From the NCBI RefSeq assembly GCF_900108245.1, contig NZ_FNUY01000002.1, positions 496,001 to 560,000 of the forward strand: 64,000 bases of DNA, in the 5' to 3' direction. The notes beneath the pieces were generated by a model. It ran no database searches. It saw nothing but the letters and a program-made list of their open reading frames with translations, and was not told the origin of the DNA. The stretch comes from Allobosea lathyri. GTDB taxonomy: Bacteria; Pseudomonadota; Alphaproteobacteria; Rhizobiales; Beijerinckiaceae. Both the position numbers and the translations under genes were made by a program. This document shows positions 18,308-29,207 of the stretch, piece by piece; position 1 is the stretch's first letter; the number at the start of each line of letters is the position of its first letter.

Positions 18308-19066
18308 TCAGCGCGGCCCGCCGAAATAGAGATCGCCGGCGTCGATCAGTCGTCGCCCCGCCTCGGTCTCGAGTTCGAGCCGGCCGCCCGGATCGAGGCC
18401 GGTGAAGCGGCCGCTGACAGGGCCTTCGCTCAGCCTGATCGTGATGGTGTCGCCGAGAAAGGCAGCGCGTTCGAGCCAGGCAGCACGCGTCGGCCCAAAG
18501 CCGCCCGGCTGCGACCAGGCGGCGAAGCGCGCGACCCAGGCCGTGCTGAGCGCAGCCAGCATCGTCTCGACGCTCGCCCTGGGCTGCTGCTGCTTCAGAA
18601 AGGTCGCCGGATAAGGCGTGTCATCCGGGCAGGAGGCGATGTTGACGCCGAAGCCGATGATCACGCTAAGCCGCCCTGCCCGGCTTTCACCCTCCAGCAG
18701 CAGGCCGGCGGTCTTGGCTTTCTCGAACAGCAGATCGTTGGGCCATTTCAGGGCGAGCGATGGCGAGGATATCCCGACGACGCTGGCAGCCGCATCATGC
18801 AAGGCGAGACCAGCGACGAAACCCAGCTGCGGTGCGAGCGCGGGTTCGCAGGGCGCGACCAGCAGGAGGCTGGCGTAGAGATTGCCGGGAGGCGACCCCC
18901 ATTGCCGGCCGTGGCGACCGCGCCCGGCATTCTGGCTGCGCGCCACGATCCAGAGATCGCCCGGCTCGCCCTGATCGAGCGCGCGGCGCGCCTCCTCCAT
19001 GGTGGAGCCGACCTCGTCGCGGACGATCAGCCGATATCCGGCCGCGCGGGCCGCTTCACCGAGCAT
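18308..19066 (-). CDS. birA: Biotin--[acetyl-CoA-carboxylase] ligase
   Basis: BirA activates biotin as biotinyl-AMP and attaches it to the biotin carrier of acetyl-CoA carboxylase. The catalytic domain has EVGSTMEEARR, the loop QNAGRGRHGRQW, LYASLLL and LKWPNDLLFEKAKTAGLLLEG; a short C-terminal SH3-like domain follows. There is no N-terminal helix-turn-helix, so it is a monofunctional ligase rather than an Eco-type repressor. The ATG at 19066 (252 residues) was preferred because an ATG ten codons earlier (19096) lies inside the terminal inverted repeat of a dispersed element. birA often follows nuoN in Rhizobiales, as here. Confidence 0.92.
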   Translation of the reverse strand: MLGEAARAAGYRLIVRDEVGSTMEEARRALDQGEPGDLWIVARSQNAGRGRHGRQWGSPPGNLYASLLLVAPCEPALAPQLGFVAGLALHDAAASVVGISSPSLALKWPNDLLFEKAKTAGLLLEGESRAGRLSVIIGFGVNIASCPDDTPYPATFLKQQQPRASVETMLAALSTAWVARFAAWSQPGGFGPTRAAWLERAAFLGDTITIRLSEGPVSGRFTGLDPGGRLELETEAGRRLIDAGDLYFGGPR

Positions 19067-19091
19067 GTGACGGGGACCTGACGACCTCGAC

Positions 19092-19189
19092 GTCATCCTG
19101 GCCGGAGCGAAGCGGAGCGCCGGGATCCATTCTAAAGCTACGGAGCTCTCCGATGGATCCCGGAACGACCTTTGGTCGTCCAGGATGAC
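19092..19189. repeat. Palindromic intergenic repeat, family A, copy 2
   Basis: Between nuoN and birA. The ends are GTCATCCTGG and CCAGGATGAC, with internal GGATCCATT and GATGGATCC. It closely resembles the copy at 52286 (shared GGCCGGAGCGA-GCGGAG-GCCGGGATCCAT core). No ORF. Confidence 0.88.
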
Positions 19190-19223
19190 GGACGTGGTTC
19201 AGAGAGAACAAGGTCTTCGTCGC

Positions 19224-20651
19224 TCAGAACAGCGACTTCGCCGCGGCGGCAGCGGAGTTGAACAGCGGCGCCGGCAGCAGCGAGAGAGCCAGCACGAACA
19301 GCGCGCAGACCAGCAGCACGGCACGCACGCCGAGATCGGCCTTCTCGAAGGCAGGCTTCGCCTCGTCGAAATAGATCACCTTGACCAGGCGCAGATAGTA
19401 ATAGGCGCCGACCACGCTGGTCACCACGCCGACGACCGCGAGCGTGTAGAGCTTTGCATCGATGGCGGCGAGGAAGACGTAGAACTTCGCCCAGAAGCCG
19501 GCGAGCGGCGGGATGCCGGCCAGCGAGAACATCATCATCGACAGCGCAAACGCCATCCAGGGATTGGTGCGCGACAGGCCGGCGAGTTCGTTGATGTCCT
19601 CGACCGGCTGGCCGTCGCGGCGCATCATCAGCACGCAGGCAAAGGCGCCAAGCGTCGTGGCGAGATAGATCGCCATATAGACCATGACGCCCTGCACGCC
19701 GCCGGCGGTGCCGGTCGCAAGGCCGACAAGCGCGTAGCCCATATTCGCGATCGAGGAATAGGCGAGCAGCCGCTTGATGTTGCTCTGCCCGATCGCCGCG
19801 AAGGCGCCCAGCGCCATCGAGGCGATCGAGATGAAAATGATGATCTGCTGCCAGTCGTGGATCGCGCCGGGGAAGGCGCCGACGAAGACACGCACCACCA
19901 TCGCCATCGCCGCCATCTTGGGCGCCGAGGCGAAGAAGGCTGCGACCGGGGTCGGGGCGCCCTCATAGACGTCGGGCGTCCACATGTGGAACGGCACGGC
20001 TGAAATCTTGAAAGCGACGCCGGCTGCGATGAAGACGATGCCGAAGATCAGGCCGAGACCGGCATGGCCTCCTTGCGTCGCCGCAGCGATGCCCGGGAAC
20101 GTGACCGTCCCGGTGAAGCCATAGACCAGCGACGCGCCGTAAAGCAGCATGCCCGAGGAGAGCGCGCCAAGTACGAAGTATTTCAGGCCGGCTTCGGTCG
20201 AGCGGGTGTTGTCACGGTCGAAAGCAGCGACGACATAGAGCGCCAGCGACTGCAGCTCGAGGCCGACATAGAGGCTGATCAGATCGTTGGCCGAGATCAT
20301 CATCATCATGCCGACAGTGGCGAGCACGATGAGGATCGGGAACTCGAAGCGCATCGAGCCGGCACGGCGCAGGGCATCCGCCGAAAGCAGGATCGCACCA
20401 GCCGCGCCCAGAAGCGTCAGCACCTTCATGAAGCGGGCAAAGCCGTCGGCGATGAAGCCGCCATTGAAGGTCACCAGCTTGCCCTCGCCGGAGAGCACGA
20501 GGACGAGCGCCAGCGCGAACAGCGCCAGCGCGATGCCCTCCAGCATGCGCGTGGCACGCTCGCCCTGGATCGCGCCGATCAGCACCATCGTGATGGCGCC
20601 GATGGCGAGGATGATTTCCGGCAGGGCCGGGCCGAGAGCGGGCAGAGCCAT
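19224..20651 (-). CDS. nuoN: NADH-quinone oxidoreductase subunit N
   Basis: NuoN is one of the three antiporter-like proton-pumping subunits of complex I in the inner membrane. The 475-residue product has about 14 hydrophobic segments, the conserved [16 protein letters not shown] region, the charged [19 protein letters not shown] motif with its channel Lys, and [16 protein letters not shown]. It is the last subunit gene of the operon, 11 bp after nuoM, with birA following beyond a palindromic repeat. Confidence 0.97.
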   Translation of the reverse strand: MALPALGPALPEIILAIGAITMVLIGAIQGERATRMLEGIALALFALALVLVLSGEGKLVTFNGGFIADGFARFMKVLTLLGAAGAILLSADALRRAGSMRFEFPILIVLATVGMMMMISANDLISLYVGLELQSLALYVVAAFDRDNTRSTEAGLKYFVLGALSSGMLLYGASLVYGFTGTVTFPGIAAATQGGHAGLGLIFGIVFIAAGVAFKISAVPFHMWTPDVYEGAPTPVAAFFASAPKMAAMAMVVRVFVGAFPGAIHDWQQIIIFISIASMALGAFAAIGQSNIKRLLAYSSIANMGYALVGLATGTAGGVQGVMVYMAIYLATTLGAFACVLMMRRDGQPVEDINELAGLSRTNPWMAFALSMMMFSLAGIPPLAGFWAKFYVFLAAIDAKLYTLAVVGVVTSVVGAYYYLRLVKVIYFDEAKPAFEKADLGVRAVLLVCALFVLALSLLPAPLFNSAAAAAKSLF

Positions 20652-20662
20652 CCGTCGAGACC

Positions 20663-22177
20663 TTACTGAACGACCAGCATCGCCGTTTTCGCGGCGGTGA
20701 GTGCGGCCTGATAATTCTTGATGAGTGCTTCGGTCGGCGCAGCGAAAGCGTCGAGGATCGTACCGGGGCGGATGCCGTACCAGATCGTCAGCAGGACGAG
20801 CGGCACGAGAATGACCGCCTCACGGACATTCAGATCGGCGATGCCCTTCAGCTCGGGCTTCACCAGCTCGCCGAAGACGACGCGGCGATAGAGCCACAGC
20901 GCATAGGCCGCCGAGAGGATGACGCCCGACGTCGCCATGAAGGCGACCCAGGGATTGGCCTTGAAGGCGCCGAGCAGCGTCAGGAACTCCCCGACGAAAC
21001 CGGCAGTGCCGGGAAGACCGACATTGGCCATGGTGAAGATCATAAAGATGACGGCGTAGACCGGCATGCGATTGACCAGACCGCCATAGGCCGCAATCTC
21101 GCGGGTATGCATGCGGTCGTAGATCACGCCGACGCAGAGGAAGAGCGCGCCGGAGACGAGGCCGTGGCTCACCATCTGGAACATCGCGCCCTGAATGCCC
21201 TGCGGCGTCAGCGTGAACAGGCCCATGGTGACGAAGCCCATATGCGCCACCGACGAGTAGGCGATCAGCTTCTTGATGTCCTCCTGCATCAGCGCCACCA
21301 GCGAGGTGTAGACGATGGCGACGACGGAGAGCGCGAAGACGAAGGGTGCGAAATACTGCGACGCCTCGGGGAACATCGGGATCGAGAAGCGGATGAAGCC
21401 GTAGCCGCCCATCTTCAGCAGGATCGCCGCCAGGATGACCGAGCCCGCGGTCGGCGCTTCCACGTGAGCGTCGGGCAACCAGGTATGGACCGGCCACATC
21501 GGCATCTTCACGGCGAAGGAGGCGAAGAAGGCGAGCCAGAGCCAGGTCTGCATGCCCGCCGGGAACTTGTGGCCGAGCAGCGTCGGTATGTCGGTGGTCC
21601 CGGCGTTCCAGTACATCGCCATCAGCGCCAGCAGCATCAGCACCGAGCCGAGCAGCGTGTAGAGGAAGAACTTGTAGGCCGCATAGACCCGGCGCTTGCC
21701 GCCCCAGATGCCGATGATCAGGAACATCGGGATCAGGCCGGCTTCGAAGAACAGGTAGAACAGCACGAGGTCGAGCGCCACGAAGACGCCGATCATCAGC
21801 GTCTCCAGGACCAGGAACGCGACCATGTATTCGCGCACCCGCTTCGTCACCGAGGTCCAGGACGCCAGGATGCAGAACGGCATCAGGAAGGCGGTCAGAA
21901 CGACGAAGGGGAAGGAGAAGCCGTCGACCCCGAGCTTGAACCTGATCGCGTCAGAGACCCAGCCATGGGTCTCGACCAGCTGGAAGCCGGGGTTGGACGA
22001 ATCGAACTGGCCCCAGGCCACGCAAGCGAGCACGAAGGTCGCGATCGTCGCGGCCAGCGCCGCATAGCGCGCATTGGAATCGACCGAAGCCTCGTCGCCG
22101 CGCTGGGCCAGAATAAAGGCCGCGCCGACAAGCGGCAGGACGAGAAGACCGGTGAGGATACCGAAACCGAACATCAT
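20663..22177 (-). CDS. nuoM: NADH-quinone oxidoreductase subunit M
   Basis: A 504-residue antiporter-like proton-pumping subunit of complex I. Recognisable parts are [17 protein letters not shown] with the conserved channel Glu region, [23 protein letters not shown] with the channel Lys and TM7/8 broken-helix region, and [15 protein letters not shown]. About 14 membrane spans. One base separates its start from the nuoL stop and 11 bp separate its stop from nuoN. Confidence 0.97.
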   Translation of the reverse strand: MMFGFGILTGLLVLPLVGAAFILAQRGDEASVDSNARYAALAATIATFVLACVAWGQFDSSNPGFQLVETHGWVSDAIRFKLGVDGFSFPFVVLTAFLMPFCILASWTSVTKRVREYMVAFLVLETLMIGVFVALDLVLFYLFFEAGLIPMFLIIGIWGGKRRVYAAYKFFLYTLLGSVLMLLALMAMYWNAGTTDIPTLLGHKFPAGMQTWLWLAFFASFAVKMPMWPVHTWLPDAHVEAPTAGSVILAAILLKMGGYGFIRFSIPMFPEASQYFAPFVFALSVVAIVYTSLVALMQEDIKKLIAYSSVAHMGFVTMGLFTLTPQGIQGAMFQMVSHGLVSGALFLCVGVIYDRMHTREIAAYGGLVNRMPVYAVIFMIFTMANVGLPGTAGFVGEFLTLLGAFKANPWVAFMATSGVILSAAYALWLYRRVVFGELVKPELKGIADLNVREAVILVPLVLLTIWYGIRPGTILDAFAAPTEALIKNYQAALTAAKTAMLVVQ

Positions 22178-22178
22178 C

Positions 22179-24185
22179 TCACCCGCGCGCCAGAAGATAC
22201 CAGGTCACAAAGCCCGCGACGCCGATCAGCATGGCGAAGGCATAGTGATAGACATAGCCGGTCTGGAGGCGAACCACCCGGTTGGTCACGTCGACGACGC
22301 GAGCCGAAATTCCATCGGGGCCCATGCCGTCGATGACAAGGCCGTCGCCCTTCTTCCAGAGGAACCTGCCCAGCCACATCGACGGCTTCACGAACAGGAA
22401 GTCGTAGATCTCGTCGAAATACCATTTGTTGAGCAGGAACCGGTAGAGCACCGGATTTGCGGCAGCCAGCTTGCCGGGAATATCGGGACGCAGCACGTAG
22501 AAATACAGCGCGAACACGAAGCCCAGCACCATCGCGATGAAGGGCGATGCGACGACCCAGCCCGGCACTTCATGCATCGCATGCAAGATGTGGTTGTCCT
22601 TGCCCGTGAACAGCGCGCCCTTCCAGAAGTGCTCGTAGTCGTGGCCGATAAAGGCCTCCTTGAAGGCGAAGCCGGCAGCAACCGCGCCAAGCGAAAGCAA
22701 GGCAAGCGGGATCAGCATCGAGAGCGGGCTCTCATGCGGGGTATGAGCGTGACCATGGCCGTGATCGTCGTGGCCGTGAGCGGCATGCGCATGATCATCG
22801 TGACCATGAGCCTCATGACCGTGGCCGGCCCAGCGCGGCCTGCCCTCGAAGGTCATGAAATAGAGCCGCCAGGAATAGAAGGAGGTGAAGCAGGCCGCGA
22901 CCACCAGCAGCACGAAGGCATAGGACGCGGCGAAGCCCGTATGCGCGACTGCGGCGTAGGCGCTCTCGATGATGGCGTCCTTCGAGAAGTAGCCGGCGAA
23001 GAAGGGGAAGCCGGTCAGCGCCAGCGTGCCGATCGTCATGGCCGCCGCCGTCAGCGGGATGTGCTTCCGCAGACCGCCCATGTGGCGCATGTCCTGCTCG
23101 TGATGCATCGCGTGGATGACCGAGCCGGCTCCGAGGAACAGCAGCGCCTTGAAGAAGGCGTGGGTGAAGAGGTGGAAGATGGCCGGCGCATAGGCGCCGA
23201 CGCCCAGCGCGACGAACATGTAGCCGAGCTGCGAGCAGGTCGAATAAGCGATGACGCGCTTGATGTCGTTCTGCACGAGACCGACGGTCGCGGCGAAGAA
23301 GGCAGTCGTGGCTCCCACCACGACGACGACGGTGAGCGCCACCGGCGCGTATTCGAAGATCGGCGACAGGCGCGCGACCATGAAGACACCGGCGGTGACC
23401 ATGGTCGCGGCATGAATCAGCGCCGAGACCGGGGTCGGGCCCTCCATCGCGTCCGGCAGCCAGGTGTGCAGCAGGAACTGCGCCGATTTGCCCATGGCGC
23501 CCATGAACAGCAGCAGGCAGGTCAGCGTCAGCGCATTCCACTCATAGCCGAGGAAGCGGAAGGTCTGCGTCGTCAGCTCGCCGACGCGCGGGAAGATCGA
23601 CTCGAACCCGACCGTGCCGAACAGCACGAAGACTAGGAAGATGCCGAGCAGGAAGCCGAAATCGCCGACGCGGTTGACGATGAAGGCTTTCATCGCTGCC
23701 GCATTGGCCGACGGCTTCTGGTACCAGAAGCCGATCAGCAGATAGGAGGCGAGGCCCACCCCTTCCCAGCCGAAGAACATCTGGACGAGGTTATCGGCCG
23801 TCACCAGCATCAGCATGGCGAAGGTGAAGAGCGAAAGGTAGGCGAAGAACCGCGGCCGGTGCGGATCCTCGGCCATGTAGCCGATCGAGTAGACGTGCAC
23901 GAGCGACGACACGGTGTTGACGACGACGAGCATCACCACGGTCAGCGTGTCGATCCGGAAGGCCCAGTCGACCCGCAGATCGCCCGAGGCCAGCCAGGTC
24001 GCGACCTGAATACGCGTGGTGCCGGAGCCGAAACCGACATTGAAGAGGGCGACCCAGGACAGCACGGCCGAAACGACCAGCAGCGAGGTTGTGAGTATCT
24101 CCGAGCCGCGCGGCCCGATCAGCCGGCCAAAAAGGCCGGCGATCAGGAAGCCGATCAAGGGGAGGAAGACGATCGCGTGATACAT
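22179..24185 (-). CDS. nuoL: NADH-quinone oxidoreductase subunit L
   Basis: The largest antiporter-like subunit of complex I (668 residues), carrying the long lateral helix at its C-terminus. It contains [47 protein letters not shown] and [18 protein letters not shown] loop at about residues 452-484 is extremely rich in His and Asp ([21 protein letters not shown]), giving roughly a dozen histidines. This loop is outside the conserved proton path. Gene order nuoK-nuoL-nuoM is standard. Confidence 0.97.
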   Translation of the reverse strand: MYHAIVFLPLIGFLIAGLFGRLIGPRGSEILTTSLLVVSAVLSWVALFNVGFGSGTTRIQVATWLASGDLRVDWAFRIDTLTVVMLVVVNTVSSLVHVYSIGYMAEDPHRPRFFAYLSLFTFAMLMLVTADNLVQMFFGWEGVGLASYLLIGFWYQKPSANAAAMKAFIVNRVGDFGFLLGIFLVFVLFGTVGFESIFPRVGELTTQTFRFLGYEWNALTLTCLLLFMGAMGKSAQFLLHTWLPDAMEGPTPVSALIHAATMVTAGVFMVARLSPIFEYAPVALTVVVVVGATTAFFAATVGLVQNDIKRVIAYSTCSQLGYMFVALGVGAYAPAIFHLFTHAFFKALLFLGAGSVIHAMHHEQDMRHMGGLRKHIPLTAAAMTIGTLALTGFPFFAGYFSKDAIIESAYAAVAHTGFAASYAFVLLVVAACFTSFYSWRLYFMTFEGRPRWAGHGHEAHGHDDHAHAAHGHDDHGHGHAHTPHESPLSMLIPLALLSLGAVAAGFAFKEAFIGHDYEHFWKGALFTGKDNHILHAMHEVPGWVVASPFIAMVLGFVFALYFYVLRPDIPGKLAAANPVLYRFLLNKWYFDEIYDFLFVKPSMWLGRFLWKKGDGLVIDGMGPDGISARVVDVTNRVVRLQTGYVYHYAFAMLIGVAGFVTWYLLARG

Positions 24186-24212
24186 GGGCTTAGGTCCAGG
24201 CGCTTGCTGCGC

Positions 24213-24518
24213 TCAGCCTTTCATCATGTTGATGTCTTCCACCGCGATCGTGCCGCGGTTGCGGAAGTAGACGACGAGGATGGCGAGACCGATCGCGGCT
24301 TCGGCCGCAGCGACGGTCAGCACCAGGAGCGCGAAAACCTGACCGACGATGTCATTCAGGAAGCTCGAGAACGCGACGAAGTTGATATTGACCGCCAGCA
24401 GGATGAGCTCGATCGACATCAGGATGACGATGACGTTCTTGCGGTTGATGAAAATGCCGAGCACGCCGAGCGTGAACAGGATCGCGCTGACGGCGAGATA
24501 GTGACCAAGTCCGATCAT
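24213..24518 (-). CDS. nuoK: NADH-quinone oxidoreductase subunit K
   Basis: A 101-residue membrane subunit of complex I with three spans and two conserved buried glutamates ([11 protein letters not shown] and [14 protein letters not shown]) that form part of the E-channel. The sequence and length match the family. Its ATG overlaps the last base of the nuoJ stop codon (TGATG), so the two are translationally coupled. The C-terminus ends INMMKG. Confidence 0.97.
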   Translation of the reverse strand: MIGLGHYLAVSAILFTLGVLGIFINRKNVIVILMSIELILLAVNINFVAFSSFLNDIVGQVFALLVLTVAAAEAAIGLAILVVYFRNRGTIAVEDINMMKG

Positions 24519-25141
24519 CAGACCGTCTCCTCCGGCAGGCCGGCATGCGAGGGCACTTTGCGCACGTCCATGGCGGAGGCCTTGGTGCGGGCGTTCTGCG
24601 CGACGACATTCTGGCGCTTGATGCCGACCCGCTCGCGCAGCGTCAGCACGATGGCGCCGATCATGGCGACCAGCAGCACGAGCCCCGCAGCCTGGAAGTA
24701 GTAGATATACTGCGTGTACAGCACGCGCCCGAGCGCCTCGGTGTTGCTGATATTGGCGGGAATCGCCGCGACGGGCGCCTTGACGATCTGCGGGTCGATG
24801 ACCCAGGCGCCGACGACCAGCAGCAGCTCGATTGCGAAGATGAGGGCGACCAGCGCGCCGATCGGCAGGTAGTTCAGGAAGCCCTGGCGGAATTCGGCGA
24901 AATCGACGTCGAGCATCATCACGACGAAAAGGAAGAGCACCGCGACCGCGCCGACATAGACGACGATCAGCAGCATCGCCAGGAACTCGGCGCCGAGCAG
25001 CATGAACAGCCCCGCCGCGTTGACGAAGGCGAGAATCAGGAAGAGCACCGAGTGAACGGGGTTGCGCGACGTGACCACCATGAACGCCGAAGCGACGGTG
25101 ACACCCGCAAACAGATAGAAGAAAGCCGCTGCGGCATTCAT
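24518..25141 (-). CDS. nuoJ: NADH-quinone oxidoreductase subunit J
   Basis: Membrane subunit J of complex I, 207 residues. Five hydrophobic segments are visible, with the family patterns [29 protein letters not shown] and [18 protein letters not shown]; the latter contains the pi-bulge region linked to conformational coupling. The C-terminal tail after residue 170 is hydrophilic. A palindromic repeat separates it from the upstream gene nuoI. Confidence 0.96.
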   Translation of the reverse strand: MNAAAAFFYLFAGVTVASAFMVVTSRNPVHSVLFLILAFVNAAGLFMLLGAEFLAMLLIVVYVGAVAVLFLFVVMMLDVDFAEFRQGFLNYLPIGALVALIFAIELLLVVGAWVIDPQIVKAPVAAIPANISNTEALGRVLYTQYIYYFQAAGLVLLVAMIGAIVLTLRERVGIKRQNVVAQNARTKASAMDVRKVPSHAGLPEETV

Positions 25142-25290
25142 CTCGGTCAGCCTTTCCGCCCCTGCGGGCGGCTCACGTTTCGATCAAACGCCGGGTCGAT
25201 CCCCGACGCAGTTTGGAGCGTCTATAGTCAGGCCCGGAGCAGCGGACAACCGCGCGACGGGTCTGGCTCGGTCTCATTCCCACCCTCTCC

Positions 25291-25384
25291 GTCATTCCGG
25301 GCGAAGACCCGGAATCCATCGTAGAGCGCAGCGGCCTCCGATGGATTCCGGATCGGCGCTGCTGCGCAGCTTGTCCGGAATGAC
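25291..25384. repeat. Palindromic intergenic repeat, family A, copy 3
   Basis: Lies inside the nuo operon, in the 260-bp gap between nuoI and nuoJ. Ends are GTCATTCCGG and CCGGAATGAC; internal GGAATCCATCG and CGATGGATTCC form a second inverted repeat, giving a long cruciform-capable structure. Confidence 0.88.
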
Positions 25385-25401
25385 GTCGGAGATTGATCTA
25401 G

Positions 25402-25896
25402 TCAGCGATACGGCGCATCCATCGCGATGTTGCGCGCGATTTCGCGTTCCCAGCGGGCGCCGTTCGCGAGCAGCTTGTCCTTGTCGTAGAACAATTCCTC
25501 GCGCGTCTCGGTGGCGAACTCGAAGTTCGGCCCCTCGACGATCGCGTCGACCGGGCAGGCTTCCTGGCAGAAACCGCAATAGATGCATTTGGTCATGTCG
25601 ATGTCGTAGCGCGTCGTCCGGCGCGTGCCGTCATTGCGGCGCGGGCCGGCTTCGATCGTGATCGCCTGTGCCGGGCAAATCGCCTCGCAGAGCTTGCAGG
25701 CAATGCAGCGCTCCTCGCCATTGGGATAACGGCGCAAGGCGTGCTCGCCACGGAAACGGGGGCTGAGCATGCCCTTCTCGAAGGGGTAGTTCAGCGTTGC
25801 CTTCGGCTTGAAGAAATAGCGCATCGACAGCGCGAACGCGCCGACGAACTCCTTCAGCAGCAGGCCCTTGGCGGCTTGGCCAAATGCGGTTGCCAT
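25402..25896 (-). CDS. nuoI: NADH-quinone oxidoreductase subunit I
   Basis: NuoI holds clusters N6a and N6b near the quinone site. Two ferredoxin-type motifs are present, [12 protein letters not shown] and [12 protein letters not shown], each with the fourth Cys of the paired cluster. The ATG at 25896 gives 164 residues, the usual length in alphaproteobacteria (TAGGATC directly upstream); a TTG at 25914 would add six residues. The upstream neighbour is a small unknown membrane protein rather than nuoH. Confidence 0.96.
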   Translation of the reverse strand: MATAFGQAAKGLLLKEFVGAFALSMRYFFKPKATLNYPFEKGMLSPRFRGEHALRRYPNGEERCIACKLCEAICPAQAITIEAGPRRNDGTRRTTRYDIDMTKCIYCGFCQEACPVDAIVEGPNFEFATETREELFYDKDKLLANGARWEREIARNIAMDAPYR

Positions 25897-25916
25897 GATC
25901 CTAGCCTTGTCCAATC

Positions 25917-26114
25917 TCAGCCGGCGACGAAGCCGGCCAGTTCAACGATCTTGTATCCAACGAAGCCACCGACGACAGCTGCGGCAAACCCACCACCAAG
26001 CCCGACATCGAAGGCATCGAACACCTTGCTTCTACGCAGCGTCCATGACGCAGCAATATAAACCAGAACACCGCAAACAATGCCGATCATCGGGCCGACG
26101 ACCGACATCGGCAT
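25917..26114 (-). CDS. Small membrane protein embedded in the nuo operon, unknown
   Basis: I do not recognise a family. The 65-residue product ([20 protein letters not shown]...) has two hydrophobic segments, about residues 6-24 and 43-62, separated by the polar stretch [14 protein letters not shown]. Its ATG overlaps the nuoH stop codon (TGATG), which is strong evidence for translation. It ends 20 bp before the nuoI start. A second ATG two codons in is also possible. Location suggests a lineage-specific accessory or assembly factor of complex I, or a passenger; sequence alone does not decide. Confidence 0.65.
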   Translation of the reverse strand: MPMSVVGPMIGIVCGVLVYIAASWTLRRSKVFDAFDVGLGGGFAAAVVGGFVGYKIVELAGFVAG

Positions 26115-27133
26115 CAGCGCACCGGCCCCCATCCCGTGACCTGAAGCACGAAGGCAACGACCACGACAGAGATCAGCGACAGCGGCAGGAAGACCTTCCA
26201 GCCCAGGCGCATCAGCTGATCATAGCGGTAGCGCGGCACGAAGGCCTTCACCATCGCGAACATGAAGAAGACGAGGCTGACCTTGAGGATGAACCAGATC
26301 ACGCCCGGCACCCAGGTGAACGGCGCGATCGGGAACGGAGGCAGCCAGCCGCCGAGGAACAGGATCGTCGTCAGCGAGCACATGGTCATGATCGCCACGT
26401 ATTCGCCGAGCATGAACAGCAGATACGGCGTCGAGGAGTACTCGACCATGAAGCCGGCGACGAGTTCCGATTCGGCTTCGGGCAGATCGAAGGGCGGGCG
26501 GTTCGTCTCGGCCAGCGCCGAGATGAAGAACACGACGAACATCGGGAACAGCGGCAGCCAGTACCAGCGCAGCATGCCCCAGCTGGTGTTCTGCGCTTCG
26601 ACGATCGCCGTCAGGTTCAGCGAACCGACGCACAGCAGCACGGTGATGATGACGAAGCCGATCGAGACTTCATACGACACCATCTGGGCCGCCGAGCGCA
26701 GCGCGCCCATGAACGGATATTTCGAGTTCGAGGCCCAGCCGGCCATGATCACGCCGTAGACGCCCAGCGACGAGATCGCGAGGATGTAGAGCACGCCGAC
26801 ATTGATGTCGGCGATCGCCCAGCCTTCCGCCACCGGAATGACGGCCCAGGCGCCGAGCGCCAGCAGGCAGGAGATGAACGGCGCCAGCAGGAACACGCCC
26901 TTATTGGCGCCCGACGGAATGATCGGCTCCTTGAAGGCGAATTTCAGCAGGTCGGCGAAGCTCTGGAACAGGCCGAAGGGGCCGACTACGTTGGGCCCGC
27001 GCCGCAGCTGCACCGCTGCCCAGATCTTGCGATCGGCAAGCAGGATGTAGGCGATGAAGACCAGCAGGCAGACCAGCAGCAGCAGGCTCTTGCCGAACAT
27101 GATCGCGATGTCGAGGACGATATCCCAGTTCAT
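26114..27133 (-). CDS. nuoH: NADH-quinone oxidoreductase subunit H
   Basis: Membrane subunit H of complex I, which forms much of the quinone chamber and links the arms. The 339-residue product has about eight spans and the conserved segments [69 protein letters not shown] and [15 protein letters not shown]. Gap to nuoG is 6 bp. Its stop codon overlaps the start of the small membrane protein gene at 25917-26114. Confidence 0.97.
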   Translation of the reverse strand: MNWDIVLDIAIMFGKSLLLLVCLLVFIAYILLADRKIWAAVQLRRGPNVVGPFGLFQSFADLLKFAFKEPIIPSGANKGVFLLAPFISCLLALGAWAVIPVAEGWAIADINVGVLYILAISSLGVYGVIMAGWASNSKYPFMGALRSAAQMVSYEVSIGFVIITVLLCVGSLNLTAIVEAQNTSWGMLRWYWLPLFPMFVVFFISALAETNRPPFDLPEAESELVAGFMVEYSSTPYLLFMLGEYVAIMTMCSLTTILFLGGWLPPFPIAPFTWVPGVIWFILKVSLVFFMFAMVKAFVPRYRYDQLMRLGWKVFLPLSLISVVVVAFVLQVTGWGPVR

Positions 27134-27139
27134 GGCCGC

Positions 27140-29203
27140 TTACTCCGCCGCCTGCAGCAGCCGGCCCGAAGCCAGCGCCGAGCATTCGGCCATCACGGCG
27201 GAAGCGCGCGCGATCGGGTTGGTCTGGTAGAAGTCGCTGACCGCCGAGACGAAGCCCGCCTTATCGGCCTTGCCGCCAAGACCGGCAAGCTGGCCAAGAC
27301 CGCTCGCATCGGAGACAGGCAGCGTGTCCAGCGCCGCAAAATGCGGATGCGCCTCATAGAGCGCCCTGCGCAGGCCCGACAGCGAATCGAATGGCAGGGT
27401 CTTGCCGAGCACGGCCGAAAGCGCGCGCAGGATCGCCCAGTCCTCGCGGGCGTCGCCCGGCGGGAAGGTGGCGCGATCGGTCATCTGCACCCTGCCCTCG
27501 GTATTGGCATAGGTTCCCGACTTCTCGGTATAGGCCGAGCCCGGCAGGATGACATCGGCGCGGTGCGCGCCCTTGTCGCCATGCGTGCCCTGATAGATCA
27601 CGAAGGCTCCCGCGGGCACCTCGATCTCGTCGGCGCCCAGCAGGAACAGCACGTCGAGCGCGCCGGGACTGATCATGCCGGCGACATCGAGCCCGTTCTC
27701 GCCCGGCACGAAGCCGAGATCGAGCGCGCCGACGCGAGCGGCTGCGGTATGCAGCACGCCAAAGCCGTTCCAGCCTTCGGTCGAACTGCCAAGCAGCTGC
27801 GCGGCCTTGGCCGCCATCGACAGGATTGCCTCGCCATCGGGACGGGCAAGAGCGCCCTGCCCGACCAGCACCATCGGCCGGGCCTTGTCGGCAGTGGCGC
27901 GCTTGATCAGATCGGCGAGCGTATCGGTGCCGGCGCCGAGATAATCGTAGTCATAGGTCAGGTCGGCCTTCTCGCCGATGACGCTGACCTTGAAATCGCC
28001 GCGCAGCCAGCGCTTGCGGATGCGTGCGTTCAGGATCGGCGCTTCCTTGCGCGGGTTCGCGCCGATGATCAGCAGCGAATCCGCCTGATCGATCCCGGAG
28101 ATGCCGGCATTGAGGACGTAAGAGGCCCGCCCGAACTTCGGATGCAGCCCGGCGCCGTCCTGGCGGCAGTCGAGATTGGCGCTGCCGAGCGAAGCGATCA
28201 GGCTTTTCAGCGCATAGATCTCCTCGACAGCGGCGAGATCGCCGGCGATCGCACCGATGCGCTGCGGGCTCGCAGCGTTGACCTTGGTGGCGATCAGCGC
28301 GAAGGCCTCGCTCCAGCTCGCCGGGCGCAGGGCGCCGTTCTCGCGGATATAGGGGCGGTCCAGCCGCTGCGTGCGCAGGCCGTCGACGATGTGGCGGGTC
28401 TTGTCGGAGATCCACTCCTCGTTCACGGCCTCATTCAGGCGCGGCAGGATGCGCATGACCTCCTTGCCACGCGAATCAACCCGGATGGCCGAGCCGAGCG
28501 CGTCCATCACGTCGATGGATTCGGTCTTGGTCAGCTCCCAGGGCCGGGCCTTGTTCTGGTAGGGCTTCGAGGTCAGCGCGCCGACAGGGCAGAGGTCGAC
28601 GATATTGCCCTGAAGCTCGGAGGTCATCGCCTGCTCGAGATAGGTCGTGATCTCCATATCCTCGCCACGACCGATCGCGCCGAGATCGGAGCCGCCAGCG
28701 ACTTCCGTGGTGAAGCGGACGCAGCGCGTGCACTGGATGCAGCGCGTCATCGAGGTCTTCACCAGCGGGCCGATATATTTGTCCTCGACCGCGCGCTTGT
28801 TCTCGGCATAGCGGGAGTTGTCCACGCCATAGGCCATGGCCTGATCCTGCAGGTCGCATTCGCCGCCCTGGTCGCAGATCGGGCAATCCAGCGGGTGGTT
28901 GATCAGGAGGAACTCCATGACCCCCTCGCGCGCCTTCTTGACCATCGGCGACTTGGTCGAGACGACCGGCGGCTCGCCATTGGGGCCTGGGCGCAGGTCG
29001 CGCACGCCAATGGCGCAGGAGGCCTGCGGCTTCGGCGGGCCGCCTTTCACCTCGACGAGGCACATCCGGCAATTGCCGGCGATCGAAAGCCGTTCATGGA
29101 AGCAGAAGCGCGGCACCTCGGCGCCAGCGACCTCGCAGGCCTGAAGCAGCGTGTACTCGGCGGGTACGTCGACCTCGATGCCGTCGATGAGGAGTTTGGT
29201 CAT
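27140..29203 (-). CDS. nuoG: NADH-quinone oxidoreductase subunit G
   Basis: NuoG carries several iron-sulphur clusters of the peripheral arm. The N-terminal 2Fe-2S ferredoxin domain has [25 protein letters not shown] and the Cys in PQASCA; the His-Cys segment [20 protein letters not shown] and the 4Fe-4S motif [10 protein letters not shown] follow, then a molybdopterin-oxidoreductase-like domain (about residues 215-600) without catalytic role. Length is 687 residues, typical for alphaproteobacteria. The gap to nuoF is 4 bp. Confidence 0.97.
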   Translation of the reverse strand: MTKLLIDGIEVDVPAEYTLLQACEVAGAEVPRFCFHERLSIAGNCRMCLVEVKGGPPKPQASCAIGVRDLRPGPNGEPPVVSTKSPMVKKAREGVMEFLLINHPLDCPICDQGGECDLQDQAMAYGVDNSRYAENKRAVEDKYIGPLVKTSMTRCIQCTRCVRFTTEVAGGSDLGAIGRGEDMEITTYLEQAMTSELQGNIVDLCPVGALTSKPYQNKARPWELTKTESIDVMDALGSAIRVDSRGKEVMRILPRLNEAVNEEWISDKTRHIVDGLRTQRLDRPYIRENGALRPASWSEAFALIATKVNAASPQRIGAIAGDLAAVEEIYALKSLIASLGSANLDCRQDGAGLHPKFGRASYVLNAGISGIDQADSLLIIGANPRKEAPILNARIRKRWLRGDFKVSVIGEKADLTYDYDYLGAGTDTLADLIKRATADKARPMVLVGQGALARPDGEAILSMAAKAAQLLGSSTEGWNGFGVLHTAAARVGALDLGFVPGENGLDVAGMISPGALDVLFLLGADEIEVPAGAFVIYQGTHGDKGAHRADVILPGSAYTEKSGTYANTEGRVQMTDRATFPPGDAREDWAILRALSAVLGKTLPFDSLSGLRRALYEAHPHFAALDTLPVSDASGLGQLAGLGGKADKAGFVSAVSDFYQTNPIARASAVMAECSALASGRLLQAAE

Positions 29204-29207
29204 GATC

